This document shows, piece by piece, positions 1 to 12,326 of a stretch of 64,000 nt of DNA. This DNA comes from Cercophora sp. LCS_1. Its lineage: Eukaryota > Ascomycota > Sordariomycetes > Sordariales > Lasiosphaeriaceae. Each line of letters starts with the position of its first letter. Position 1 is the stretch's first letter. The stretch spans positions 1 to 64,000 of the forward strand of contig JAPZLL010000071.1 in assembly GCA_036250225.1 (NCBI GenBank). The letters run 5' to 3'. The notes below the pieces were generated by a model. It saw only the letters and a program-made list of their open reading frames with translations. It had not been told where the DNA came from and did not search any database. The position numbers were made by a program, and so were the translations under genes.

Positions 1-96
<96 letters not shown>
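1..96. repeat. Poly-C homopolymer run
   Basis: The window opens with 96 uninterrupted C residues before normal mixed sequence. Fungal telomeres carry a TTAGGG/CCCTAA-type repeat, not poly-C. An end-of-contig poly-C is the complement of the poly-G read artefact of two-colour sequencing chemistry, so I read it as artefact at a contig edge rather than biology. Confidence 0.85.
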
Positions 97-97
<1 letters not shown>

Positions 98-503
98 CCC
101 GCAATCTTTAAATCTCGACCGCCGTGGTTCCGGCCGTCGTCTCCTTTGGTCGTTCTCACCTGGCTATCGTCGGCTAGTCGGTCAAGTCACATCTCCCTCC
201 CAGGCTCCCAGGCTCCCAGGCTCCCATGTGGTCTGACTGGTCGGTGAGCATTCTCATGACGGGTGGCGATAAGCCTCACGGCCCTGATTCGCCACGGTTC
301 CGGATCGTTACAAATCCATACGTCATCTCCCATGTCCGGTGGCGGCGGGGGTTCTCCGACGGAGAAGGCATGTAAGGCTTGTTGCGTGACCTCCTTCCGC
401 GCGGCTCTGTACCTAATGTAGCTTGGTTATCTCAGCCCATGCTTTGTCCACCCGTCCACCGAACCCATGATCTTTTGAAACGCTCCCCAAGAAAACGACC
501 ACC
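97..503. other. 5' flank of the CHAT-STAND gene
   Basis: No coding region is supported here. At 200-223 there are three perfect tandem copies of the 8-bp unit ccaggctc. The rest is presumably promoter and 5' leader of the gene starting at 504. I see no clear TATA box. Confidence 0.5.
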
Positions 504-3500
504 ATGGCGATCACAATTCTCTTATTTGGAGCTGCCCAAGCTCTCTATCCCCCGATGTGGATTGTGTTGGCCCGTCTCGCCACAGGAGAGTACCTTGGCT
601 CATTCGTCGTTGAACAACAGCAGCTCCCCCTTCAAGAAAGCGACCTTGTCTGGTACGTCGAAGAGTTCGCACTGAAGAACCCATACGCCGAGGGCCGGGC
701 CCAGAAGGTTGCCAAGCAGCTCGATGAGTATTCAACCCACCTCGCGCAGCTCGTTCAACCTGTCGTCTCCCGGGCTCTGAGAGTAGTAAGCGGTCAGGGA
801 GATAACACCACCAGCAAAGAAGTAGAAGTATCAGTCAACCTGCACATACAAGCCTGGGGCGGTTGCGTCAATATGCATAGTATAAAATGGGAACTGCTGG
901 AGAGGCAAGCGCCATGTCTTCACCTAGAGGCAAAGTCGGTTCGGGTCGTTCGCCAAGTGCCGCCCGCCCTAGGGTCTCTTCCAGTCCCAATCGGCCATCA
1001 AGGGGAGCAACACAACATCCTCCTGGTTTCAGCCAGACACGTGCGTCAAGACCCGATACCCTATCGAATACTGTCTCTTCCGGTCTGGCAGATTGTCGAG
1101 AACGCCCGCAAGAAAGGTGCCGACGTCCAACTGTACTTTTCCCGTCCTGGGACATGGGGAAATCTCGGACGCACTTTGCGTGAGCACCGTCGGGGCTTCT
1201 TCTCCGTGGCCCATTTTGACCTGCACGGCGTGCGTTTGAGTGATCGGGGGTAGGCCAATCCCATTGAGAGGCGGCAACCGGCTAACATCTTACGCGTGCG
1301 CATGCTAGTTTCCGCTTCCGATTCTCGCCCCCGACCTACGATGATGACACCCCCGAAGACATCGATGCCGAGGCAGTGGCAGACCTCCTGAGCCGGCACA
1401 GCGTCAGAACCGTCCTACTGAATGCTTGCAACTCGGGCAGCCAGCCTCCAGATTACGACTTGGGCAGCGCAGCCCACGTTCTTGTCAGCCATGGCATCTC
1501 AGAGGTCATCGCCATGTCTTACTCAGTCACGAAGTCGACTGCACTCGACTTTATCACGGCCTTCTACACCAGGTTACTTCAGGGGAGAAGTACCGTTGCT
1601 GATGCAGTCAAATACGGCCGCGACTACCTCAGGTCCCACTGCACCAAGGAGGGTAGATTCGGGATGCCAGTGCAAGTCCAGGATGACCTCCTTCCTGTGC
1701 TGTATCAGTGTAGCACAAGTACACGTAACACCCCTGGCAACTCGGTCGATACGGGCCACGATCCCGCAGACCTGGAGACTACACCATCAGGCTCTCTAAC
1801 ACGTCTGTATGACGGCCAGACCTTGCTCGGCCGGGACAACGACTTTCTCTCGGTGGAGGCAGCGGTGTGCGAGCACGACATTGTCAAAGTCGTCGGGGAT
1901 CATGGAGTCGGCAAAACCTCCTTCGCGAACCATTTGCTTCAATGGTGGCGAGAGACTGGATTCGTTGATCGTGCCTTCGCCATCGATTGCTCCAACCTGT
2001 CAGAGGTCGTTATTGATAACATCATTCGCAAGGTTGACGGCAATTCCGACCACAAATCTCGACAGCGCCAGGAGAGGGTGCTAGTTTGCGTTGACAACTT
2101 CAACATTTGGATGGCCAGTCAGGGATCCGACAAAAGGAGGCAGTGGGATACGTTTCAGGGGTGTGTTTCTTCCCTGAAAGCACACTTTCCAAAATCCAAG
2201 TGGCTTTTACTCGGCCGGGTTTTGGAGACGAACTCGGCGGCGCATGGTGACACAGCCATCGCAGAGCATCAACTCGAAGGTCTGACAGAGGATGAAGCGG
2301 CGCGGTTCGTACAACGAGAACTCAAACGAGGGGGCGTACAAACCCTGCAGAACACACGCGAAGTCGAGGAGCAGCTGGAAGAGTTCACCGACCTACAAGG
2401 AGGGAATCCATTGACGATTGCGCTCCTTGGATCCACCGTGCCATTTTTTGGCTCGTTTTCAGCTCTCCGTCAAAGGCTCAAGTTCGAATTCCCCGGGTGG
2501 GTCTTGCTTACCTTCAACTTCGCCTTCAGCCGGAATCACCCAGTCCCCGACGACCTTTCCGATCCGAACTCGATGAGCTATTTGGATGGCGCTGTGTCGA
2601 GTACCCTCCATGAGTTTCAACGTCTAATACGCGTCTTGGAAAGCCATTCCGAGCTCGCACTCCAGATCGCATTCGCGCTATCGTCTTGTCAGAGCACCAT
2701 CCCGTTCCATCTTCAAGAATGGGCAGCGCTTTTGTTTCAGCCGGGTGGGATCCTGTCCAGTGGACCCGCGGCCGACGGATCGCCTATGGTAGAAGCTTCA
2801 GCAGGAGCCGGGACACCGCCAACAACCCCACGAAGCTCCAAGGAGCTCGTCACGCAGGACCTGAGCTGGGTTCTCGAACATCTTATGGCCTTCGGCTTCA
2901 TAGCCCCCTCTTTTGAAACGCAAGAGGATCCTGCAACGAGGCACTACGACGTCCACCCGCTTCTACCATTCCTGCTTCGATATGAGATCGCCATGCGTGG
3001 GAACGCTAGCGGGGGCGCAATCCCAACCGTCAAATTAGACAGACTCCCGTCCATTCTATGGTATCTGTACGAACTACGGGTCTCGTCGCTCATGAGGGCA
3101 GCCAGTGTGAGCGGCGAGCGAGGCCCAGGAGGGGTTCCCATGGAACTGAGAGATGTGCTCGAAAGGGAACGCGTCAACATCTACAACTCGGCCGATGCTT
3201 GCTTGGTGAGACCGGAATTCGGCTACAGACCAATGCACGTCCTGGAGCTTCTTTTGTCCGAGGCGGTCACCGAACTCTCTCCGTTCCAAGCCAGAGCCCA
3301 GATACGAGTCCTCGGGGACGTGCTCCACGCCTTCGAGCAGCTCAGCGAGCAGGAGGGTTACAAATCGGAGCTGGCACAAGACGACACGGTCGACGCATTG
3401 GCGCAGATCATGATACTGGTATGCTGGCGAGGGAATACCTTCCTGGCGGCGGGCCAGTACAAGGCAGCGCTCGACAATGCAGAGCGCGGGGGGAGAAAGC

Positions 3501-4300
3501 TGGAAGTCTTGACACCATCCATCCCGAAGCAACACCGCACGCGGCCGGATTTGAAATCCTTGTCGTTTATCCTTCGATGCCAAAAGGGCTTTGTCACGTC
3601 CTATTTCGGTTCTGGGTCGCCGACAGACGCTCTCTCCAAGTTGCTCGCCGAAAGACCCCCTGAGGGTTCAAGCGGTGGCGTTGCTCGCCTCGTCGACATA
3701 TCCAAATTCATGATTCGGTCTCGCTACTTGATGGCAAAAGCGGACGCTGAAGGAGGCCCCAATGCCATTTCCTTCCGGTTTACCGCCGACATATACGCCC
3801 ACACGCTGCGAGGATCAGAAATAAGCGGCTCCAAGCTACCAAACCACGACTGCCTGCTCGCAAGGCTCGAAGATCCAAACCTCGATGAAGCAAAGTGGTC
3901 GACAGAGCTCAAACCCGCACTGGATTCGGCCTTTGTGGAGCACGCGCGCCAGTTTCTGCACAGTGCAGCCATGAGCTATCTCTGGCGCACGCCTGATAGT
4001 AATAGAGATGATCAGGACGGAAGAGTCGCTCAGGAGCGGTTACACCAGGCCATCGAGGTCGCCAGGATGGTACGCGATATGAAAACGGAGATTTGCGCTC
4101 TTGACAAACTTTTCTTGCTTATGGCGGGCAAAGACGCAGCGGCTGCTACTAAAATCCATGAAGAGCTGGCTACGCTCGAGAGGGACCCCAGGACATCACA
4201 GACTTTCTTCTGGCCGCGGATGGGGGAGCGTGAGCGGAGTAAAGTGTTGGGGCTCGGTCGACAACCTACATATCGTGAGGCTCTGACCCGAAGAAGTTAG
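504..4300 (+). CDS. CHAT protease-STAND NTPase (NLR-like)
   Basis: Predicted 1245-aa protein in two exons, join(504..1249, 1309..4300). The 59-nt intron has gtaggc, gctaac and tag signals. The start sits in a strong ccaccATGG context. The N-terminal half is a CHAT (caspase-like) domain: the catalytic His is in HFDLHG (about H241) and the Cys in LLNACNSG (about C289). The intron separates the two dyad residues, so neither exon looks complete alone. A STAND/NB-ARC-like NTPase follows, with Walker A GDHGVGKTS at about 444-452, a Walker B-like segment VLVCVDNF, and a GNPL motif. The C-terminal 500 residues are helical and TPR-like without a clear repeat. In this architecture nucleotide-driven oligomerisation is expected to activate the protease; the cytosolic death or immunity role is inferred. 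Both catalytic residues and the P-loop are intact. Confidence 0.85.
2882..2937 (+). repeat. Parent copy of a diverged internal duplication
   Basis: This 56-bp stretch in the STAND part of the CHAT gene matches 4474-4529 at 46 of 56 positions without gaps. It encodes part of the region around FGFIAPSFETQ. Confidence 0.75.
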
Positions 4301-5201
4301 CTCTCTCCGCCAGATCGGGACTGGACCTGGGGTTGGGGAGGATGTTGGGAAGTGAACGGTTTGGTGATTGTGGGGGTTTCCTCTTGGCAAACCTTTTGCT
4401 GAAGCGCTAGATGCTTTGTTTTGGTTGGAATTAAATGTGAGTCGTAACACCACCGCCCCCGTCAGGACACGGGCTTATGGCCTCCGGCTTCATAAACCCC
4501 ACCTTTGAGACGCAAGAAAACCCTGTAACCTTACGATGGCCTCTCGCGGGAGAAAGATTGCAGTGGTGACCTGACCTACACAGTAGTTTTGATCCCGAAG
4601 CATGAATTTGTCCGAAGCACTTGACACCAGCTAATCACACAACGCGGTCCCTAGTGCTGCCTGGAAAAGAGGGGCTTGATGACCTCTTGCGCGTTGCAAA
4701 TTGCAGTGAACGTCATGAGTATGGTGCCTGTCGGGCGTCGTGTCTGCATTCGAGCCGCCGATTGGTTCAGTCTCCGATGTGTTGGACGGATCATGTCTGG
4801 TGGGCGCCAAAAAAAAAAAAGCAAAAACATAAAAGGCAGGGGAATTCCCTCGGCTTGCGCCACCCCGTCAAAAGCATTGAGGGACTTGAAGTCTGCAGGC
4901 ACACAGCGTGCAAGACGGAACACGCAGAGCAAGGCAAGGACACCAAGGATTGTCTCCCACATTTACCATTGCATGGCGCGATAGCTCCTTCATCCCGGTG
5001 AATCTAACTCGCATTCTCAATCAAAACTGAATCTAAGCGACAGTACAGATCCATATACAGATCCATCAAAAATCTCAGTCGAGCCTACGTACAAAACACA
5101 TCTCAATGCTGACCACAATACAAACCGAGCCGAACCAACTGATGCAAAAACAACAACAAGCCTGCCAACTCCAAATCATACAACACAATTCAAACCCTTC
5201 T
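4301..5201. other. Convergent 3' intergenic region
   Basis: This lies between the stop of the CHAT-STAND gene (+) and the stop of the HR-PKS gene (-). It contains the decayed CHAT paralogue fragment at 4474-4529 and a run of 12 A at about 4808-4820. Small open frames here show no recognisable protein. Presumably it holds both 3' UTRs. Confidence 0.6.
4474..4529 (+). pseudogene. Decayed fragment of a CHAT-STAND paralogue
   Basis: The segment matches 2882-2937 of the neighbouring gene at 46 of 56 bases. The reading frame is conserved: FGFIAPSFETQE in the gene corresponds to SGFINPTFETQE here. Most differences are transitions (G/A and C/T). No continuing open frame surrounds it, so it looks like the last recognisable piece of a tandem paralogue. 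Confidence 0.65.
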
Positions 5202-8200
5202 TCACACCGTCACGATCTTGCTCTTTGCACAAACCCCCTTGGCTAGCGTCTGAATGGAACCACTGCTCAACAACTCCAACACCTGCATGTTGGCCTCAAA
5301 CTCCCTCGTGATAAAGTTCCTGATCTCAATCGCCACCAACGAGTCAAGATGGTAGTGGCTCAGCGACCTCGTCACGTCCATCTCCTCTGCGTCAAGCATA
5401 AGCACCGACGAGATCTTATCCACCAAGCCTCTGCAGACAACATCCTCGGCCTCGGCCCGCGACTTGGAGGCCTTGAGCGCGGCGTTGAATGAAATGACTG
5501 CGTTGGATGACGCGTTTTTGGCGGCCTCTTCCTCGGCTGCGATGCGCATGGCCTTGAACTTGGCGTCTTCTGTCCAGAACGGACGCATGGATGCCGTGAT
5601 GCGCATGCCTGTGATGGTGTGGTTGTTGCAGGTTTGGGCGAGCTTGCCGCTGATCGCTGCGCCGAGGAGGGCAAGGACCTCGGCTTCGCAGATGCTGTCG
5701 CTGCCGAGGTTGCGGGCGACTTCGGCCGCCTTTTCGAGATCCTCAGCGAGGTAGCCCGAGTCTGAGACGGCTGTGAGGTCAAGAGAGGATGCAGGGAGGC
5801 CTTGGGCGAGGCGGTGTTGGACCAGTGCATTGAGGAAACAGTTGGCTGCGCTGTAAGCTGCTTGTCCTCGGTTGCCAACCGCGCCGGCCGCCGACGAGAT
5901 GGCGACGAAAAAGTCGAGAGGTGATGAGGCCAGGGCGTGGTGGAAGTTCCAGCCACCTTGGACTTTGCCTTCGATGACTTGGTTGTAGTCCTCCCAGGTC
6001 ATCTTTTCAAAGAGCACATCCTGATTCTGTTAGCACTTGCTGCAAGACATTGAAAAGAAACTTACTCGTAGAACCATGGTGCCGTGGACGGCGCCTCGGA
6101 TAGGAGGCAGATCCTGAAGCCCGGCGATAAGCTCATCGACTTCGGCTCTGTTGACGACATTGCAAGGCCGAACCACAATGTTTGCTCCAACTGCTGAGAG
6201 CTCGTCGACCAACTCCTTCACCTTGCCCGTCACAGATCCGCTGCGAGATATCAGCACAATGGTTCTGGCGCCCTTGGCCACCATCCAGCGAGCCATGCTG
6301 CGTCCGAGGCCGCCGGTTCCTCCAATGAGAATGTAGGTAGCGTTGGGACGAAGGAGAGCCTTGACCTTCTTGGATGGCGCGGCCCGGACAATATCGTTCG
6401 CCCCAGGAACAACAACAAGCTTGCCCAAGAACTTGCCGGCTTGCTGGGTCTTTAGTGCCGCGTCAACGTCGGAGATAGGGAACGCCGTGACCGGGGTCAC
6501 GGGCCTGATCTTGCCGTACTTCACAAGCTGACCGACATCAGCCACAAGACGCTTCATGACCTTTGGCCGCTCTGCTAGCAGACCAAGCAGATCAACCGAG
6601 ATGAAGCTGGCGTTGCTGTTGACGTTGGACATCTCGAGCCGCGTCTTGGACCCTTGTTCCCGTCTACCAATCTCGATAAAGCGACCAAACTTGCTGAGGC
6701 AGTTCCACGACTCACGGAGTCCGTCACCAGTGAGAGAGTTGAGAACAACATCGACACCTTCACCCTCAGTTGCCCGACGAACCCCGGAGCTAAACGCAGC
6801 TCCGCGGCTGAAGAAGATACGGTCTTCCGAAAGATCGTACTCGCTGATGAGGAGCTCTTTCTTCTCGGCGTTGCTGACCGTGGCAAACACCTCAGCACCC
6901 ACCATCTGCGCAACGCAAACGGCTGCTTGGCCCACAGCTCCTGCAGCACCGTGGATCAGGACTGTCTCTCCCTCTGCGAGCCGCCCAACCTCGACCAAGC
7001 TGTAGTAAGCCGTCGTATAAGCAAGAGGTAGACTTGCAGCGGCCTCGAATGAGAGATCCTTCGAAATCTTGAAAGCAAGAGCGGCCTTAGTTCGTGTGCG
7101 AGTCGCGAAGGCTCCCTTAGTCAGAGCAGCAACACGATCGCCTGGCTTGATGGCGGACACGCCACTACCAACCGCTGTGACCACTCCGCTCGCCTCGATG
7201 CCAGCATCCCCAATGGGAATCTGTCCTTTGGCGGCCAACCCATCCTTAAAGTTGACACCGACGGCCTTGACCTCGATCTCAATGGCGTCAGACTCCAAAG
7301 CCTCGTCGATGGCCACATCATCGACGAAATGTGCCGTGTCCAGCGCGCCAGGAGTGGAGAGCTCCATCTTCAGTAGTCTCCCCTCATCGCCGAACGGGGT
7401 GGGCTCGAGTCGGGATGGGTTCGTCTCCTTGTGCACAAGCTCGTTGGTCTCTTGATCATGCACGATACGCGGTGTAAAGAATGCGCCGCCTCTCTCCATG
7501 AACTCGAGCTCGCTGGTTGCTGAAGACCCCGAGCCAAAGGCGGCCTTAAAAACCTTGAAGATGGCGTCAGTGGTGTCGAGCTCCGACAGTTGGACCTCGG
7601 AATCAAGATCCAGCGTCGCGAACTTCATGGCCGTCTCAGACCGAATCGTTCTGCTCAGGCCGGTGATCATGTTGGCATCCGGGTTTGTAGACTTGTTGTA
7701 GGCACCCCTGACAACCCACAGAGCCCCTGAGGCACCCGTCAGGATTCTTTGCAGCTCTGAGAACTGCTCAGGGGTCAATGTCGAAAGATAAGGCTGATGA
7801 AGCTCGTTGAGGAAGACCACGATCTTTCCGGCTGTGTCCACCGTTTGGAGGCTCCCAACTTCGGGAAGCATTCCAGTGGCCTCCTCAAGGGCGTTTGCGA
7901 GCCCCATGGCGATGAGGTCTTGGAAGGTAGAGTCTTGGTGGATGATAACGACGCGGGAGTCAGCAGAGAGGAGATTGGATGTATCCTCGGTGTCCAGAAT
8001 TTGCTCCCACTCCAACTTGTAGCAGAGCTCGCGAGCGGACCGGGTGTCTGCTTGCGTTTCACCATCGAGAATGGGTGAGATTGTGAGCCCGTGGATGGAG
8101 ATCACCGTCTCGAGCGATTCATCGCTCACCACGGCTGCCATACTGACTTTAGTCGGTTTTGGCGCGTCGGTCGGTATCTCTCCCCTGCAGAAAGCCTTGA

Positions 8201-11200
8201 GCGTGTTCCCAGGCTCCTTGGAAAGCTGTGAAACCCGGGATGAGACGACCATGTGCTCTATAGATGATGGGAGGTAGATCGTATCGACTGCCCGACGGCC
8301 AGCCCCCACAATGGGCCAGTACATCTCGACGAGGGACTCGAGGAAGGCAGGCTGAATGACATAGTCTGACAGGTAGTGGTTTGGCATCTCGTTGGCAACA
8401 TCAGGAACGACAAGAGACCCAACAGCGTGGGTATCACACGCCTGGCAGTTGTCTACTCCCTGGAAGGTGGGTCCATATGCCACTCCAAGTTCGCTCAGAG
8501 TCTCGTACATGTCTTTTGCCGCGATAGTCGCCACCCCGGAAGCCTCAATTGCGGATAGGCTTTGCTTGAGCAAGTCTTGGGAAGCCTGGATCTGTCTCGC
8601 ACTGTCGACGTCGTTGTTGTCGTCTGTCTTGGTGGCCACAAGACCCACACAGTGCTCGGTCCAGCCTTGGTCATGAGACCACGAGCATATCCGGAACTCG
8701 TTCCATGTCTCAGAAGCGACGAGCGTACCCTCTTGGTGGGGACGAAGTGTGATGGTCATCTCAGTGTCCTTGTCAGGGACGACCATAGGCTTGATAATCG
8801 ACACGTCCTTCAGCTCGAACTTGTCAAAGTGAGTTCCGTCAGTCGTGGCCTTTTGATTTGCCGCCTCGAGGGCCATTGCAATGAATGCAGCCATCGGAAA
8901 GACCGTCAGGGACTGGATCTTGTGGTGTTGCAGCCACGGGAGATCATCGAGGCGAACAATGTTCCGCCACGTCGGCTCGAGATCGTTGGAATAGTTTGCC
9001 AAAGTTCCAATGATATCATTCCGGGCGCCAATAGTACTCTTGTGCTTTGCCGTCATCCTTGACTCTTGCCAGTACTTTGACGAGTAATTCCAGGGGTAGC
9101 GCGGCAAGTCGGTCAACAGCACCGGAGGCTTGGCTGGTTTGGGAAAGTTGATGGCGCCAAAGTCGAGGACGGCTCCCTTGGTGAATAGGTTTGCAGCAAG
9201 TTCCATTGCTGTCTCCACTGCATCTCGCTTGCGGATGAGGGCTGCGGCGTATGGGATCTTGGGGGCGTTCCCTCCAACTTCCTTCAGGATCTGCTTGATC
9301 GGGCCTTGAAGACCCGAGTGCGGGCCAAGTTCCACCAGCATGTTGACGCCATACTTGTGCTCGCCAACAGGCTCAAGCATGCTCTGGAGAGCCTCAGAGA
9401 AGCGCACCGGGCAGGTCAAATTGTCCACCCAGTAGTTCGACTGCAGCTCGGTGCCGTCGATGAGATGACCGTAAAGGGATGAATGGAATCTGACATCGGT
9501 GGGAACGGGAGGTTGAAGTTTCGCGATCGAAGCCCGGTACTCCTTGGCCACAAGGTTCATGTGGTGGGAGTGATATGCGACATCGACCACGAGACGACGG
9601 TTGAAGGCTTGCTTCTCTTCGCAGATCTTTTCGAGCTCGGCTAGGGCTGGCTCGTCTCCAGAGATCGTGAGACTGGAAGGACTGTTATAGCAAGCAATCC
9701 GGACCTCCTTCTCCTTCAGGTCTTCGATGATGGGAAGGAACTCTTCTTTGCTCCCACCAACCGCCATCATGCGACCGCGCAGCTCGGGGTGGGTCTGCTT
9801 GAGAATCGGGATGACCCGGCCTCGGTGGTATGCAACTGCCATGGCTGTCTCAAATGTGATAATGCCGGCCGCATAGGCTGCACCAATCTCTCCACTGGAG
9901 TGCCCAGCAACAGCCGTCGGTGTGATGCCCCATGACCGCAGAAGGTCAACCAGGGCAAGCTGAACAGCCGTGCAGGAAGGTTGCGAAATGTGTGCCTCGC
10001 TGACCTTGCTCGTCTTTGCGTCTCGACCAAGCTCCTCTGTTCAAGAAAGTCAGATGCCGTTTGAAGAGGAAGGGACATATTTCTTACCAATGAGGGACCA
10101 CTCAGCGCCAAGTTCTCTCAGGTAGCCGTCTGCGTGTGTGAGGCTCTGTGTGAAGACAGGGTACTGCTCAAACAACTCCCGGCCCATGGCATACCACTGA
10201 GCACCCTGACCAGTGAAGATGAAGCCAATCCGGAGAGGCTCGATCTCCTTCCCAGGCGCATACTTGTCTCCGTTGATAGCCTCAATGAGCTCGAATGAGT
10301 TGAGTGCAGGAATCGCAACTCTCCACTGGAGAAGGGATCGGCGCTGGCCCAGGGTGTAGGCGAGGTTGCTGGTGAGATCTTTTTGGAAGATCTCTGGCCG
10401 CTGCTCAAGGTAAATGACAGTGTTTTTCATTTGTTGGGTCAGCGATGCCTTGTCGTTGGCAGTGAGAACGTAAAGCTTTCGTCCCTGGCCGGACTTCTCA
10501 GGGGTGTCGTCGCCAGCTGACACCGACTTGGCACCACGGAATGGCGCGGCTTCAAGAACGACATGTCCGTTTGTGCCGCCAAAGCCAAAATTGTTGACAC
10601 TGATGTACTTCTTCCCTCTCGGCCACGGCCTTTGGGTGACTGGAACCTTCATGTTCCATTCCTTCCATGGAATCTTGGGATTCGGCTGTTTGAAGTCATA
10701 GTTTGGCAGGATGAACCCACGCTCGAGCATCAGAGCAGCCTTGATGACACCGGCAATGCCTGCAAGCAGTTAGTAGTGCATGGGTGGCTTCTTAGAAAGA
10801 AATAGCAAACCTGATGCCCCTTCCAGGTGGCCGATGTTACTCTTGACGGACCCAATCCAGAGGGGATCGCGGACCGTCCGGTTGAGCCCCAGTACATTGT
10901 GAATCGCGGTGGCCTCAATGGGATCTCCAACACGTGTACCAGTACCGTGCGCCTCGACGAAACCGCATGCGTTGGGGTCGAGACCGGAATTTCCGTAGAC
11001 TTGCCGCATAAGGTCCTCTGGAGCACCAGTCAGTCAAAACCCATGAGAAGCCGTGGGGTTCCCACCTTGAGCGGTGCCGTTTGGCATCGTGATTCCCGGC
11101 GTCTTTCCGTCTTGGTTCAAGCCCGTTCCAACGATAACCGCTCGCACGGGGTCGTTATCTCGGATTGCCTGGTCCAGGGGCTTGAGGACGAGCATTCCGC

Positions 11201-12326
11201 AGCCCTCGCCACGACCGAAACCTGTTCCTCGGTTGTCGAAAGAGAAAGATCTACCGCTATCTGAGAGCAATCTGTCCTACTGTCAGAATTGTTACCCTAA
11301 ACAGCATGAAAATGAGACCGACCTGCAAGTGGAGAAGGAAATCCAGAACTCGGGCAGCATGTTGAGATGGCAACCGCCAACCAGAGCGGAGCTTGTCTCA
11401 CCGGTCCTGAGACTTTGACAAGCCAGATGTATAGCAACCATACTGGACGAACATGCTGTGTCTGACGTAAAGCTTGGGCCCCTCAAATCAAAGAAATGGG
11501 AAATGCGATTTGACTGCATGGCATAAGCACAACCTAGACGAGATGGTCAGCATCTAAAACGCACGATAAAAGGGGTCTCGCGCTACTTACCAGTCGCCTG
11601 ATGCATGGGGATGGTGTCTGAATCTCTGAAAAGATGCGACTCATACTCGGGAAACGATCCACCAATGAAGACGCCAACATCCTTGCCAACGATCGTGTGC
11701 TTTGGGATTCCCGCACTCTCCAATGCCTCGAATGTACACTCGAGCAGCAGTCGTTGCTGGGGATCCATGGAAATCGCCTCCTTCTCGGTAAGACCAAAGA
11801 AAGGGGCATCGAAAGCTGCGAGATCGACATTCAAAAAGTTTCCACCGACAGGATTCGAGGCACCTCCCTTCCCGGGGTTGGGGTGGTAGAAGCGCTCATT
11901 GTTGAACCGCTCCTTGGGAATTTCGGTGTACCCAGTTCGAGCTCGCGTGCAAAGCTCCCAAAACTCAGCCGGCGTTGAGACGTTGCCAGGCATTCGGCAA
12001 GCCATGCCGACAATGGCAATCGGCATGGGCTTGTTTGGCGGATGAGCTCCGCTGGTGCCATTGGTGCCGTTGGTGTACCCGTTGGGGTGGCCATTGGTGT
12101 GGCCATTGGCATGACCGTTCGCGTGACCGTTCGACATCCCATTCTGATGCCCATTGGTATGGGCGTTGACGTCGACCCTTAAACCATTCGTGCGGCCGTT
12201 GACTTGGCCGCCGTTGGTGTGGCCGTTTGCCCGCCCGTTGGTGTCGGAGACGAGGAAGTAGCCATTGGAGCTCTCACCGGAGGGGCTGCCAACCGAGCTA
12301 TCAGGGGTGACGGCAATGGGCGGCAT
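5202..12326 (-). CDS. Highly reducing type I polyketide synthase (KS-AT-DH-ER-KR-ACP)
   Basis: Predicted 2273 aa in seven exons, complement(join(5202..6020, 6066..10036, 10088..10759, 10811..11017, 11066..11271, 11323..11533, 11591..12326)); all introns are 45-57 nt GT-AG. Order: an N/G/H-rich linker (aa 30-95); KS with DTACSSS (C273), EAHGTGT and NIGH; AT with FTGQGAQ, GHSSGE and YHSH; DH (His about 1049); a pseudo-KR region; ER with HGAAGAVGQAA; KR with GGTGGLG and YSAAN; and ACP with LDSL. There is no SAM-binding C-methyltransferase and no C-terminal release domain. The DH is odd: the usual HPxxLD motif reads QPAFLE (Q1239, E1244) and the Gly of HxxxGxxxxP is Ser. The start at 12326 (MPPIAV) was preferred over upstream in-frame codons because it is a good ATG at the start of low-complexity sequence. 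The enzyme would build a reduced chain released in trans, probably by the hydrolase at 14767. Confidence 0.93.
12060..12240 (-). repeat. Low-complexity Asn-Gly-His coding repeat
   Basis: This stretch of the PKS first exon encodes degenerate NGH/TNG/NGY triplets, over a dozen NG dipeptides between about aa 30 and 90. It is a flexible linker ahead of the ketosynthase and a likely site of length polymorphism. Confidence 0.8.

Noticed and set aside
1..96. Poly-C tract as a telomere
   Set aside because: There is no CCCTAA-type periodicity; it is a pure homopolymer at the contig edge.
5202..12326. A C-methyltransferase domain in the HR-PKS
   Set aside because: The stretch between DH and ER has no glycine-rich SAM motif and reads as a structural pseudo-KR region; its length is too short for a CMeT.
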